Assembly (NCBI RefSeq): GCF_030269905.1
Contig: NZ_BSVC01000016.1
Span: 1 to 61,310 of the forward strand
DNA: 61,310 nt
From: Pelosinus sp. IPA-1
Lineage (GTDB): Bacteria; Bacillota; Negativicutes; DSM-13327
Direction: 5' to 3'
In this document: positions 9,520 through 19,470 of the stretch, piece by piece
Layout: the number at the start of each line of letters is the position of its first letter
How positions within the stretch are numbered: the stretch's first letter is position 1
Position numbers and translations under genes: made by a program
The notes under the pieces: generated by a model
The model's database searches: none
The model's input: the letters and a program-made list of their open reading frames with translations, nothing else
What the model was told of the DNA's origin: nothing

Positions 9520-9574
9520 CTGGAAACTTTTAATGCTACTGGAATCTTTTTTGCAATAAAAAGTTACAGCTGTA
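9520..9574 (+). promoter_or_regulatory. Candidate upstream activator sites for the tpl promoter
   Basis: Two near-identical 12-mers, CTGGAAACTTTT (9520-9531) and CTGGAATCTTTT (9539-9550), lie 19 bp apart. A perfect 10-bp palindrome TACAGCTGTA (9565-9574) lies about 55-65 bp before the -24 box. Position and symmetry suit an enhancer-binding protein, but no match to a known TyrR box is claimed. Confidence 0.35.
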
Positions 9575-9628
9575 TACATAAGAGGGAAAAAAGGTGTGCT
9601 AATTCAAGCAAAATTACGATTTTGCGAA

Positions 9629-9646
9629 TTGGCACATTTTTTGCAT
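9629..9646 (+). promoter_or_regulatory. σ54 (-24/-12) promoter of tyrosine phenol-lyase
   Basis: TTGGCACATTTTTTGCAT matches the σ54 consensus TGGCAC-N5-TTGCA exactly, with the GG (9631-9632) and GC (9643-9644) doublets 12 bp apart. It lies 102 bp upstream of the tpl ATG and downstream of a gene for a σ54 activator. Confidence 0.85.
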
Positions 9647-9714
9647 TTATACAAGGTAAGGGGCGAAAGGTAGCTGGCGCCTAAAAGGTGATCTAGATAG
9701 TAACAGGTCACTAA

Positions 9715-11127
<1,413 letters not shown>

Positions 11128-11235
11128 AGAAGGCAGGTCCGAAGACCAAATTTCTCGATAACCGTTTTTAAGCTAACTTAAAAAGTAGCTTAAACATCTT
11201 AAAGTAAAATATTAAAGAAGGAATTAGTTAACTGA

Positions 11236-11274
11236 AAAGATGATTTCTGTGTTAAACAGAAATCATCTTTTTAC
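11236..11274 (+). terminator. Intrinsic terminator of tpl
   Basis: Perfect 12-bp stem GATGATTTCTGT/ACAGAAATCATC with loop GTTAA and a T5 run, flanked by A and T tracts. Confidence 0.9.
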
Positions 11275-11576
11275 TTTCTTTGTCTCTTTTGAATACTATA
11301 ATAAATTTTGCTCGGTTAGCCAAATTTGAAGATAATCAATAAATTTTTTGCCGCAGGCGAAATTGTTTTCAAAGAAGATGCTGCAATTCCAATCCTGCGG
11401 AAATGATTTTTTTCTAAATTTATGGCACGAATACTTTGTGAGATATTACATAATAATAGCAAAAAAGTATAGATATTATTACTAGAGCTATCGAGAAATA
11501 GTATAATAAGGTATGGGAACTATAAGAAAGGAATACGGACTCTTTTAGATCTGTTTTAAGAGAAAAGGGGTACAGG
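11275..11576 (+). other. Intergenic leader before the metallophosphoesterase gene
   Basis: AT-rich, no ORF. A candidate promoter is TTACTA (11479-11484), 17-bp spacer and TATAAT (11502-11507), about 70 bp before the start codon. Nothing else recognised. Confidence 0.4.
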
Positions 11577-12827
11577 ATGATACGAAAGGCACTAAAGTTA
11601 TTTACTACACGAAAGGCTATAGTGGGAGCCGCTATTTTGGCTGTAATATTGGCCTTCTGGTTTTTGCCGCCTAGCTTGGTGGTTTTGCCACGAAATGTGG
11701 CCCTTACTTTTATGGAGGAACCATCCACAACACAGACGATTACTTGGCAGACAGGGCAATATAGCATTGGTAGTCAGGTAGAGTATGCAAAGGTAGCAGA
11801 TAATTTACACTCAGTCAGGACGGGTACAACGCAGCAGGTGGCGACTGATCGCGGCTTGATTACGGTTCATTCGGTACAGTTGACTGAACTTGAACCAGCC
11901 ACTCGTTATCAGTATCGAGTTGGTGATGGATTATTTTGGAGCCCATATCATACCTTTACCACAGCGCCAGCTAAGGTAGAATCCTTTCGTTTTTTGCTGC
12001 TTGGCGATTCCCAGGGAGATTCTTATGAGTTATGGAAACGTACTCTAAAGACTGCCTATGAAAGAAATTCGGATGTTGCCTTCATGATGAATGTCGGAGA
12101 CTTAGTTGATATTGGCCTTTCTTATGATCAATGGAACGATTGGTTCCAAGCTGGTCAAGGTGTGATCGATACCATTCCAATTATGCCAGTGATGGGCAAT
12201 CATGAAACCTATACAACAGAGTGGAAAATTGACAAACCCCTTCTTTATACAGGACTATTTCGACTTCCTAGTAATGGGCCAAATAATTTAAAAGGTAAAG
12301 TATATTCTTTTGATTACGGCGATGTTCACTTCAGTATCCTCGATAGTCAATTGCAGGAAGAGGCGGAGTGGATACCAGACATGTTGGCTTCTCAACAAGA
12401 GTGGTTAAAAAAAGATTTAGCTGCAACAAAAAAACGCTGGAAGCTAGTTTTTATTCATCGCCCAGTACACCATAATCGCCCTTCCGATGGGGATGAAGAT
12501 CTACGTGATGCCTTCACACCGCTGTTTGAACGCTATCATGTAGATGTAGTATTCTCTGGACATGACCACGTATATGCTCGTTCTTATCCCATGGCAGGTG
12601 ATAAATGGACGGATGAAAAGGGGGATGGCCCAGTGTATATTACGACTGGGCGAAGCGGTAAAAAAACCTTTGGCCGCGCCCTGCGAAAGAATTGGAATGC
12701 GGTATATTATAATCCTATGGAACAACCAAACTATTTGACAGTAGCGGTAAGTAACCACAGTCTGAAGATAGAAGCCTTCGAGCTCAATGGAGAACTTATT
12801 GATACATGGGAGAAAACGGCTGATTAA
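11577..12827 (+). CDS. Membrane-anchored metallophosphoesterase with purple-acid-phosphatase-like N-terminal domain
   Basis: The 416-residue protein has an uncleaved N-terminal anchor (about residues 13-32, AIVGAAILAVILAFWFLPP), a β-sandwich (Fn3/PAP-like) region to about 130 containing TITWQT and ATRYQYRVGDG, and a calcineurin-like phosphoesterase domain. All five metal-binding blocks are present: GDSQGDS, VGDLVD, GNHET, FIHRPVHH and SGHDHVYAR. It probably sits on the outer face of the cytoplasmic membrane and hydrolyses phosphate esters, perhaps for phosphate scavenging. AAAAGGGG precedes the ATG. A clear paralogue lies at 51151-52380. Substrate unknown. Confidence 0.82.
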   Translation: MIRKALKLFTTRKAIVGAAILAVILAFWFLPPSLVVLPRNVALTFMEEPSTTQTITWQTGQYSIGSQVEYAKVADNLHSVRTGTTQQVATDRGLITVHSVQLTELEPATRYQYRVGDGLFWSPYHTFTTAPAKVESFRFLLLGDSQGDSYELWKRTLKTAYERNSDVAFMMNVGDLVDIGLSYDQWNDWFQAGQGVIDTIPIMPVMGNHETYTTEWKIDKPLLYTGLFRLPSNGPNNLKGKVYSFDYGDVHFSILDSQLQEEAEWIPDMLASQQEWLKKDLAATKKRWKLVFIHRPVHHNRPSDGDEDLRDAFTPLFERYHVDVVFSGHDHVYARSYPMAGDKWTDEKGDGPVYITTGRSGKKTFGRALRKNWNAVYYNPMEQPNYLTVAVSNHSLKIEAFELNGELIDTWEKTAD

Positions 12828-12896
12828 ATAAGTAGGAGTAAATGAGAAGAAGTACTGGCTAAAGTAGTGGGTATGAAGATCTTGAGAAAGATAAAG

Positions 12897-12938
12897 AAAA
12901 GTAGGAGGGCACCCTTAGGTGCCCTCCTACTTTTCTTT
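12897..12938 (+). terminator. Strong intrinsic terminator, probably bidirectional
   Basis: 14-bp perfect stem AGTAGGAGGGCACC/GGTGCCCTCCTACT with loop CTTA, A-run before and T-run after. It ends the phosphoesterase gene and could also stop transcription of the small minus-strand gene that follows. Confidence 0.92.
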
Positions 12939-12972
12939 ATTGTAATTTACAAAGGGTAATCAGTATGTGAAT

Positions 12973-13113
12973 TTATTTATTTTTATAATTGGTTTGAATC
13001 AAATCTTTAGTCCAGAACGCCGACTTGGTTTCCGTAGTTCCGCGCCATGAAAACACTCTTAGAATTACATATGCAATTAGAAGAGTGAGTGAAAACAATA
13101 ATTCTATGCCCAT
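12973..13113 (-). CDS. Small single-pass membrane protein (46 aa), unknown function
   Basis: ATG at 13113 reads MGIELLFSLTLLIAYVILRV, one hydrophobic helix, followed by a basic polar tail ending TNYKNK. The start is backed by AAAGGTGG with an 8-nt spacer. A candidate promoter on the same strand (TATACT at 13157-13152, -35 at 13180-13175) has a palindrome resembling the one upstream of the LysR gene at about -65. Topology (short outside N-terminus, basic inside tail) resembles small regulatory or accessory subunits of membrane proteins, but no family is recognised. Possibly controlled by the neighbouring LysR protein. Confidence 0.65.
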   Translation of the reverse strand: MGIELLFSLTLLIAYVILRVFSWRGTTETKSAFWTKDLIQTNYKNK

Positions 13114-13151
13114 TACTTAGACCACCTTTCCATAAATCTGTTGTTGGTTTA

Positions 13152-13180
13152 AGTATAGCACGTGGAAAATATACATAAAA
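13152..13180 (-). promoter_or_regulatory. Putative promoter of the 46-aa membrane protein gene
   Basis: On the minus strand TATACT (13157-13152) lies 17 bp after TTTTAT (13180-13175). It sits 39 bp before the start codon of the small gene. Confidence 0.45.
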
Positions 13181-13200
13181 ATGATTGGTTTATATAAGAT

Positions 13201-13219
13201 TAATCATTTTTAGTGATTA
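13201..13219. promoter_or_regulatory. Candidate LysR-type operator upstream of the small membrane gene
   Basis: TAATCA-N7-TGATTA (13201-13206/13214-13219), embedded in a longer imperfect palindrome. Its centre is about 66 bp upstream of the predicted transcription start of the 46-aa gene, the usual LysR activator position. The half-sites recur at 14133-14156. It could alternatively be a weak terminator hairpin of the LysR gene. Confidence 0.4.
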
Positions 13220-13238
13220 GTCTTAGTGAACTTTTTTA

Positions 13239-14120
13239 TCATTTTGTCATAGAGCTACAAAGCTCCCGAAAAGCCTTCAAGGCAGGTGTTAGCCATTTTT
13301 CATGATGATAGATTAATTGAGTTTTTACATCGAACTTGGGTCCTGTCCAATCCAGTTCGATTAGTTTTCCTCTTTCCAATTCATCTTTAACAGAGATTTT
13401 CGGTAAAATAGCAACTCCCAATCCACAAATCGTACATTCTTTTATTGCTCCTACACTGGTGAGTTCCATCATCGATTCTGGTTTTACCTCATGCTTTTTA
13501 AAGACAGAGAGAATGAGAGGCCGATATCCGCAACCTGGGGATGTAAGGATTAGGCATTCATCAGAAAAATCACTGGGATTGATGCTTTTCTTTTTCGTTA
13601 GTCTATGAAGGGGGCTTGCTACAAGTGTCATGCATTCATCATGGAGTGTTTGTACTGCCATATCATGGGGTTTAATCCTATCAGTGAGTACCATGGCGAT
13701 ATCAATATGATTACCTTTGATTAATTCATAAAGATTTTCGCAACTTTCTGTTTTGACGCGGATTTCAACAAGGGGGTATCGTTTACGGTATTCAGTCAAT
13801 ATTTGAGGAAGACGATATACACAAAGTGTCTCAGCAGCTCCAATATTGATTGTTCCGCGGAAAACTTGCGGTGATAATTCTTCTTTCGCTTTTTCACATA
13901 ATGCTAATATGTTTGTTGCATTTTGTAAGAAGATTTTCCCTTCGTTCGTTAGTTGAATCCCTCGCCCCAAACGTTCGAATAACTTTACTTGCAATTCTTC
14001 CTCTAACTGGCGAATTTGCCCTGTTATATTGGATTGAGCATAGCCTAATTTTAAACCGGCTTTTGTAAAGTTTAATGTTTGGGCGGCAGCACAAAAAATC
14101 TGCAGTTGGCGTAATTCCAC
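13239..14120 (-). CDS. LysR-family transcriptional regulator
   Basis: The 293-residue protein has an N-terminal winged helix-turn-helix (MELRQLQIFCAAAQTLNFTKA, then QSNITGQIRQLEEELQVKLFERLGRG at residues 1-60) and a periplasmic-binding-like effector domain from about residue 90. The GTG start (14120-14118) follows GGAGG with a 7-nt spacer. It is divergent from the aminotransferase and β-keto-acid cleavage genes, which it presumably controls. It belongs to the CysB/CbbR-like broad group. The effector cannot be deduced. Confidence 0.9.
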   Translation of the reverse strand: MELRQLQIFCAAAQTLNFTKAGLKLGYAQSNITGQIRQLEEELQVKLFERLGRGIQLTNEGKIFLQNATNILALCEKAKEELSPQVFRGTINIGAAETLCVYRLPQILTEYRKRYPLVEIRVKTESCENLYELIKGNHIDIAMVLTDRIKPHDMAVQTLHDECMTLVASPLHRLTKKKSINPSDFSDECLILTSPGCGYRPLILSVFKKHEVKPESMMELTSVGAIKECTICGLGVAILPKISVKDELERGKLIELDWTGPKFDVKTQLIYHHEKWLTPALKAFRELCSSMTK

Positions 14121-14132
14121 GGAGATACCTCC

Positions 14133-14156
14133 TTAATCATCATTATAAATGATTAA
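14133..14156. promoter_or_regulatory. Candidate LysR operator in the divergent intergenic region
   Basis: Perfect palindrome TTAATCAT-N8-ATGATTAA immediately upstream of the LysR ribosome-binding site. A related half-site (AATCATTT) lies near 14170. A site next to its own gene would allow autorepression together with control of the aminotransferase operon. Confidence 0.5.
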
Positions 14157-14305
14157 TGTCATATAAAATAATCATTTCTAGTAAGAATAATAAAATGATA
14201 CACTAAGCCTAAATGAAAGTCTATATAGTTTTTTTTAGTGCAGTGATGTTAATTTCTTCTAAATTATTAGGGAAAATTTACGTAGTGAAAGGGTGAAGTA
14301 GTAAG

Positions 14306-15643
14306 ATGAGTCATGTATTTTATCGTAATGTAAATAAAACGTATCTTGAGGTGGACCGCGGAGAAGGGATTTATCTGTATGACAAAGAGGGCAAGAAGTA
14401 TATTGATGCTTGCTCAGGTGCGGCTGTATCCAACTTAGGTCACGCTCATCCACGGATTATCGATGCCATGGTAAAACAGGCTCAGAAAGTGGCTTTTAGT
14501 CATTTATCCCGCTGGACATCTACGCCGATACAGGAATTGGCGAACTTGATCGCAGATTTAGCACCTGGTTCCTTGAGTAAGTTATATTTGGTATCTGGTG
14601 GTTCAGAAGCGACAGAATCAGCACTAAAGATGGCACGACAGTATTATATGGAGCGAGATGGCAAAACAGGGAAATATCGCATTATTTCTCGTTGGAAGAG
14701 TTTTCATGGCAATACCATTGGATCCTTGTCTATGACGGGTGATAAAAGGCGTGGAAAATATACACCACTACTCTTGAATTTTCCTCATATTGCGCCGGCA
14801 TACTGTTATCGTTGCCCTTTTGGTAAATGCCAAGAGACTTGCAATGTGGATTGTGCTCTTGATTTGGAACGGACGCTTAAAATGGAAGGAGCGGATCATG
14901 TTGCTGCCTTTATTGCAGAATCTGTAGGTGGCGCAGCCTGTGGTGCTATTGTTCCCCATAAGGATTATTTTAAAATCATTCGAGAAATTTGTGATCATTA
15001 TGATATTTTGTTTATTGCTGATGAAGTAATGGCTGGTTTTGGACGGACAGGCTCTATGTTTAGTATTGAAGATTGGGGAGTTGTACCGGATCTGATTTGT
15101 GCCGCAAAGGGTATGAGTGCTGGATATTCTCCCTTAGGTGCTGTCATTGCAAAAGTAGAAATTTACAATGCTTTTAAGCAAGGTTCAGGTGTATTTGTTC
15201 ATGGACATACCTATGGTGGAAATCCTTTATCAGCAGCGGTTGCGTTAGCAGTAGTTCAAACTTTGGTAGAAAATAAATTGGTAGAAAACTCCCGTATTGT
15301 TGGAGAATATTTACTGTCACAATTAAAGGAAAAATTATTGCCCTTCTCTTATGTGGGAGATGTGCGGGGTAAGGGATTGATGCTTGGTGTGGAAATTGTA
15401 AGGGATAAAGCAAGAAAAGAACCTTTCCCCGTTAAAATGGGTATGGCAGAAAAACTAACAAATACATTACTGAAGCATGGGGTAATTGTATATCCTGGTA
15501 ATGGTAATGCCGATGGAGTAAATGGGGATCAGTTCCTTCTTGCGCCACCGCTGATTATCACGAAAGACCAAGCAGACGAATTAATCGAAGGCATGGTGGC
15601 TGGATTTATAGAATTTGATAAAAATATCGAAACAGTGAAATAA
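14306..15643 (+). CDS. Class-III PLP aminotransferase
   Basis: The 445-residue enzyme is of the aminotransferase class-III fold (ornithine/GABA/β-amino-acid:pyruvate type). Visible elements are GIYLYDKEGKKYIDACSG at the N-terminus, VSGGSEATESALKMARQYY (phosphate-binding cup), SFHGNTIG, ADEVMAGFGRTG (Asp for the PLP ring) and AAKGMSAGYSPLGA with the Schiff-base Lys. A cysteine-rich insert (CYRCPFGKCQETCNVDC, about residues 167-183) is notable and could bind a metal. GAAAGGG precedes the ATG. The BKACE-type gene starts 12 bp after the stop, so the keto product of transamination may be the substrate of that enzyme (inference). Confidence 0.88.
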   Translation: MSHVFYRNVNKTYLEVDRGEGIYLYDKEGKKYIDACSGAAVSNLGHAHPRIIDAMVKQAQKVAFSHLSRWTSTPIQELANLIADLAPGSLSKLYLVSGGSEATESALKMARQYYMERDGKTGKYRIISRWKSFHGNTIGSLSMTGDKRRGKYTPLLLNFPHIAPAYCYRCPFGKCQETCNVDCALDLERTLKMEGADHVAAFIAESVGGAACGAIVPHKDYFKIIREICDHYDILFIADEVMAGFGRTGSMFSIEDWGVVPDLICAAKGMSAGYSPLGAVIAKVEIYNAFKQGSGVFVHGHTYGGNPLSAAVALAVVQTLVENKLVENSRIVGEYLLSQLKEKLLPFSYVGDVRGKGLMLGVEIVRDKARKEPFPVKMGMAEKLTNTLLKHGVIVYPGNGNADGVNGDQFLLAPPLIITKDQADELIEGMVAGFIEFDKNIETVK

Positions 15644-15655
15644 GAGGTGAGTAGA

Positions 15656-16468
15656 ATGGAAAAACTTATTATCACAATCGCACCGACGGGCAATGTACCA
15701 ACGAAGGAAATGACTCCTCATGTTCCTCTGACGCCAGAAGAAATTGTTAAGGATATAATTGCTTGTTATGAAAAGGGGGCTGCTGTAGCCCATATTCATG
15801 GGAGGGATGAAGAGGGAATCCCAACTTGTGATGTAAAATATTTTGAGAAAACTGTTCGGTTGCTTGATGAGGCTGGATGTCCCATTGTAAAACAAATTTC
15901 TACTGGCGCAAGGGCTGGGAAATCAGGGGAAGCGAGAGCAGAAGCCCTAGGATTAAATCCACTTTCTGCTAGTCTGTCATCTGGGTCATCTAATTTTCCT
16001 ACAAGCATTAATGCGAATGAGCCAAAGCTTGTAGAGTATCTGGCAAAAACTATGCTTGAAAAAAATATTAAACCAGAAATAGAAGTATTCGATGTAGCTA
16101 TGATTCACAATGCTGTTCGTTTGCAAACGGAAGGCTTGATCAAAGGACCTTTACTATTTAATTTCGTATTAGGAGTAAAAGGCTCTTTACCAGCGACCCC
16201 CAAGAATTTATTTTTTCTTTTTGAAAGTTTACCGCCCAATGCAGTTTGGAGTGTTTCCATCATTGGCCCTCAGCATGTAAATCTATCCGTTATGGCTATG
16301 GCATTAGGAGGCCATGTGCGTGTAGGCATTGAAGATAACGTATATTATAGTAAGGGTATTAAAGCAACAAACGTGGCGTTGGTAGGGAGAATTGCTGGCA
16401 TTGCACAAAGTATGGGAAGAGAACTAGCTACTCCTCAAGATGTTAAAAAGATATGGGGGATAGAGTAA
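15656..16468 (+). CDS. β-keto-acid cleavage enzyme (BKACE/Kce family, DUF849)
   Basis: The 270-residue TIM-barrel enzyme belongs to the 3-keto-5-aminohexanoate cleavage family. These zinc enzymes condense a β-keto acid with acetyl-CoA to give acetoacetate and a new CoA ester. Visible are ITIAPTGNVP at the N-terminus, the zinc-binding HIHGRD, STGARAG, EIEVFD and GGHVRVGIEDN. The ATG at 15656 has GAGGTG at 15644-15649, so the upstream in-frame GTG at 15647 is rejected. Family length is about 270-310. It is transcribed with the class-III aminotransferase under likely LysR control. Kce itself acts in lysine fermentation, but the full lysine pathway genes are not here. Confidence 0.87.
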   Translation: MEKLIITIAPTGNVPTKEMTPHVPLTPEEIVKDIIACYEKGAAVAHIHGRDEEGIPTCDVKYFEKTVRLLDEAGCPIVKQISTGARAGKSGEARAEALGLNPLSASLSSGSSNFPTSINANEPKLVEYLAKTMLEKNIKPEIEVFDVAMIHNAVRLQTEGLIKGPLLFNFVLGVKGSLPATPKNLFFLFESLPPNAVWSVSIIGPQHVNLSVMAMALGGHVRVGIEDNVYYSKGIKATNVALVGRIAGIAQSMGRELATPQDVKKIWGIE

Positions 16469-16482
16469 AATATAATATTCAT

Positions 16483-16528
16483 AAAAAGGGTCTGAACTTC
16501 AAAATGTGAAGATTCAGGCCTTTTTTAT
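16483..16528 (+). terminator. Intrinsic terminator of the aminotransferase-BKACE operon
   Basis: AAAAAGG-TCTGAACTTC pairs with GAAGATTCAGGCCTTTTT (one bulge, one G-T pair) and ends in T6. Confidence 0.85.
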
Positions 16529-16654
16529 AGGTATTATACAAAGGAAAGTTGTACTGCAATGTCCAATCATTTAATTAAGGGGAAGTAATAGAAATAACTT
16601 CTATAGAATATGCAGAATATAAGGTTATAAGATACAGGTAAGAGGAGTGATATA

Positions 16655-18043
16655 TTGTTATCTCAAGGAGTAATTGAAAAAGTGCTGAATGCTGCTGGCG
16701 AAACGGGCGGGGATTTTGCTGAAATCTTTGTAGAGGACAAAACCAGTAGTTCGTTAACCATGATTGGTGGTATCTTGGAAAAAGCAGTATCAGGGCGTGA
16801 TTTTGGCGTAGGTATTCGTATCTTTAAAGGTTGTTTTTCAGTTTATGCCTATACAAATGATGCAAGTGAAGCTAACTTAATCAAGGTTGCTCAGAGTGCG
16901 GCGCAAGCAATGAATGGGCAACGACAAAATAGCATAATCGATTTACGTAAAAATATTATCAAAAATGTCCATGAAATAAAAATAATGCCCAATAGTATTA
17001 GCAAAAAACAAAAAATTACTTGGATGCGTAGGGCTCATGAAGGAGCAATGGGCTATGATCCAGTGATTACCCAGACGAACATTTCTTTTTCCGATTATGT
17101 ACAAAATGTATTAATCGCCAATACGGAGGGCACTTATGTGGAAGATATTCGCAGCCGCAATCGTTTGGGAATTAGTGCGATGGCAACAGCTGCCTCGGAA
17201 AAGGAAACGGGGTTTGTAGGACCTGGCTATTTTGGTGGTTTAGAATATATGGAACAGCTAGATATAGAGGCATATGCCCGCGAAGCTGCCCGCAGCGCTA
17301 AGACTATAATTAACGCTGGCTTTGCTCCATCTGGAAAGTTTCCTGTTATTATTAATAATGGTTTTGGTGGTGTTCTCTTCCATGAAGCATGTGGTCATGG
17401 TTTGGAAGCAACGAGTGTTGCTTATAAGACTTCTGTCTTTGCCGAAAAATTAGGACAACTGGTTGCATCTCCCCTTGTCACGGCTTATGACGACGGGACG
17501 ATACCAAATGTCTGGGGTTCTTTAAATATAGATGATGAGGGCATGCCTACAAAGAGAAACCTATTGATTGAAAATGGAGTTTTAAAGGGTTATCTTATTG
17601 ATAAGCTAGGTAGCCGTAAAATGTCAATGGCGCCAACAGGGTCTGGACGTCGAGAATCGTACCGTTATGCCCCCACATCTAGAATGAATAATACCTACAT
17701 TGCAGCAGGGGAATCCACTCCAGAAGAGATTATTCAAAGTACCGAGTTTGGGATCTTTGCAAAATATATGGGGGGCGGTTCCGTCAATACTGCCACTGGT
17801 GATTATAATTTTAACGTACGGGAAGGATATATGATTCGGCAAGGGAAAATTGCCGAGGCGATAAAAGGAGCTACATTAATTGGTAATGGAATGAGTACCT
17901 TACAAAAAATCGATCGAGTAGGTAATAACCTAAAACATGAAATTGGCATGTGCGGGGCAAGTAGTGGTACCGTTCCTGTCACAGTAGGGCAACCAATGGT
18001 AAGGATATCAGAGCTAACTGTAGGTGGAAGAAAGGAGGAATAA
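16655..18043 (+). CDS. tldD: TldD family metalloprotease
   Basis: The 462-residue protein is the catalytic subunit of the TldD/TldE heterodimer, a zinc protease that degrades unfolded peptides and matures some modified peptides. The zinc motif HExxxH is present as FHEACGHGLEA (about residue 245), followed by the typical Gly/Asp-rich IPNVWGSLNIDDEG and GRRESYRYAP. The TTG start at 16655 is supported by AGAGGAGTG at 16640-16648. The stop codon abuts the TldE start, so the pair is one operon. No candidate peptide precursor was recognised nearby. Confidence 0.92.
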   Translation: MLSQGVIEKVLNAAGETGGDFAEIFVEDKTSSSLTMIGGILEKAVSGRDFGVGIRIFKGCFSVYAYTNDASEANLIKVAQSAAQAMNGQRQNSIIDLRKNIIKNVHEIKIMPNSISKKQKITWMRRAHEGAMGYDPVITQTNISFSDYVQNVLIANTEGTYVEDIRSRNRLGISAMATAASEKETGFVGPGYFGGLEYMEQLDIEAYAREAARSAKTIINAGFAPSGKFPVIINNGFGGVLFHEACGHGLEATSVAYKTSVFAEKLGQLVASPLVTAYDDGTIPNVWGSLNIDDEGMPTKRNLLIENGVLKGYLIDKLGSRKMSMAPTGSGRRESYRYAPTSRMNNTYIAAGESTPEEIIQSTEFGIFAKYMGGGSVNTATGDYNFNVREGYMIRQGKIAEAIKGATLIGNGMSTLQKIDRVGNNLKHEIGMCGASSGTVPVTVGQPMVRISELTVGGRKEE

Positions 18044-19390
18044 GTGTTGGATATACATAACTTTCAAAAAACATTATTTGAAAAAGGACAGAAAAGTGGC
18101 TTTAATGATATGGAGATTTTTTACTCTGCTAAGAAATCCACTACTGTAAAGGTCTTAGAGCAAGAGATTAAAGATTATGTGATAACAGAACAAGGAGGGA
18201 TTTCTTTTCGCGGGATCTATCAAAACAAGATGGGATATTCCTACACAGAGAAGCTGGATGAAAAATCCGTTGCTTTTTTAATTGATGAAGCAATGAATAA
18301 TGCAGGGATTATGGAAAGTGATGATCAAGAAGAATTATTTGCAGGTGCTGATTTTTATGAGAAGCTCAATCGATATTCAAAATCGGTAGCCAACGTTACG
18401 CCCCAAGAACTTATTGGGATCGCTTTTGATATGGAAAAGGCAGCATTAGCAGCAGATTCATTAGTAAAAAAGGTAATACAATGTGCTACAGCAAAAACAG
18501 AGGGCGAAACTCTGATTGCCAATACCAAAGGGCTGCATTGTCAATCAAAATATACCAATCTTTCTGCAGGCATTTATCTTATGGCAAGTGATGGGCAGCA
18601 AACAGCAACAGGTGGGGAATATGACTTCACATGGAATGATGTTACCAAAATAAATGGTAAAGAAATTGCAGAGAAGGCTGCTCAAGAAGCCGTCGCTAAA
18701 TTAGGAGCAGATTCTATTATGACAGGAAATTATCCAATTATTTTTCGTTATGATACGGCCACCCAATTGCTTGACTCTTTTATTGGGAATTTTTCTGGTG
18801 AAGCAGTAGAAAAGGGATTTTCACGATTGCAAGGTAAGTTAGGGGAAAAAGTCGCTGGTGATAATATCACAATCATTGATGATCCTTTAGAAGAAGATGC
18901 ACCTGGTGCAGCAAGCTTTGATGCTGAGGGGTATCCAACAAAAAGACTTGAATTGATTAAAGCAGGTACACTACGAAGTTTTTTACATAATCGGAAAACA
19001 GGAAAAAAAGCGGGAGCCGAGTCTACAGGACATGCAGCAAAAGATGGGTATAGTGGCGTGGTATCGGTAGGACCTCATAATGTATATTTGCAGCCAGGAG
19101 GGGCATCCTTTGGTGATCTCATAGAAAAAATAGACAATGGTATTCTCATAGTAGAACTGCAAGGCACGAATGCAGGCATTAATGCCATATCGGGTGATTT
19201 TTCCCTCTCCGCAATTGGCTTTATTATTGAAAACGGCAGATTAGGCCGTCCGATTAATCAGATAACCGTGTCAGGTAATTTTTATGAACTGTTAAACAAT
19301 ATAGAAGACATTGCAGATGATTTACAGATTAAAAGTACCGTATCATCTCCATCTATTAAAGTGAAGTCATTAACAGTAGCAGGAAAGTAA
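18044..19390 (+). CDS. pmbA: TldE/PmbA family protein
   Basis: The 448-residue partner of TldD lacks the HExxxH zinc motif, as expected of the non-catalytic TldE subunit. It keeps family blocks such as IIDDPLEEDAPGAASFDAEG and GTNAGINAISGDFSLSAIG near the C-terminus. AAAGGAGG at 18031-18038 serves either the GTG at 18044 or the TTG at 18047; these starts differ by one residue. It begins directly after the tldD stop, and a bidirectional terminator ends the operon. Confidence 0.92.
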   Translation: MLDIHNFQKTLFEKGQKSGFNDMEIFYSAKKSTTVKVLEQEIKDYVITEQGGISFRGIYQNKMGYSYTEKLDEKSVAFLIDEAMNNAGIMESDDQEELFAGADFYEKLNRYSKSVANVTPQELIGIAFDMEKAALAADSLVKKVIQCATAKTEGETLIANTKGLHCQSKYTNLSAGIYLMASDGQQTATGGEYDFTWNDVTKINGKEIAEKAAQEAVAKLGADSIMTGNYPIIFRYDTATQLLDSFIGNFSGEAVEKGFSRLQGKLGEKVAGDNITIIDDPLEEDAPGAASFDAEGYPTKRLELIKAGTLRSFLHNRKTGKKAGAESTGHAAKDGYSGVVSVGPHNVYLQPGGASFGDLIEKIDNGILIVELQGTNAGINAISGDFSLSAIGFIIENGRLGRPINQITVSGNFYELLNNIEDIADDLQIKSTVSSPSIKVKSLTVAGK

Positions 19391-19396
19391 AAAAAT

Positions 19397-19440
19397 AAGA
19401 ATCACTATTTCTCGTAAGAGCGATAGTGATTCTTTCTTTT
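19397..19440. terminator. Bidirectional intrinsic terminator between tldE and eamA
   Basis: AAGAATCACTAT pairs with ATAGTGATTCTT across a 14-nt loop, followed by TCTTTT on the plus strand and preceded by an A-run, so it can serve both convergent genes. Confidence 0.85.
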
Positions 19441-19470
19441 AGTTAATCTAAGAAGATCCTTTTTCAGTTA

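Noticed and set aside
13336-13608. Plus-strand 90-codon frame inside the LysR gene
   Set aside because: Antisense shadow of a well-supported coding region, without ribosome-binding site or recognisable domain.
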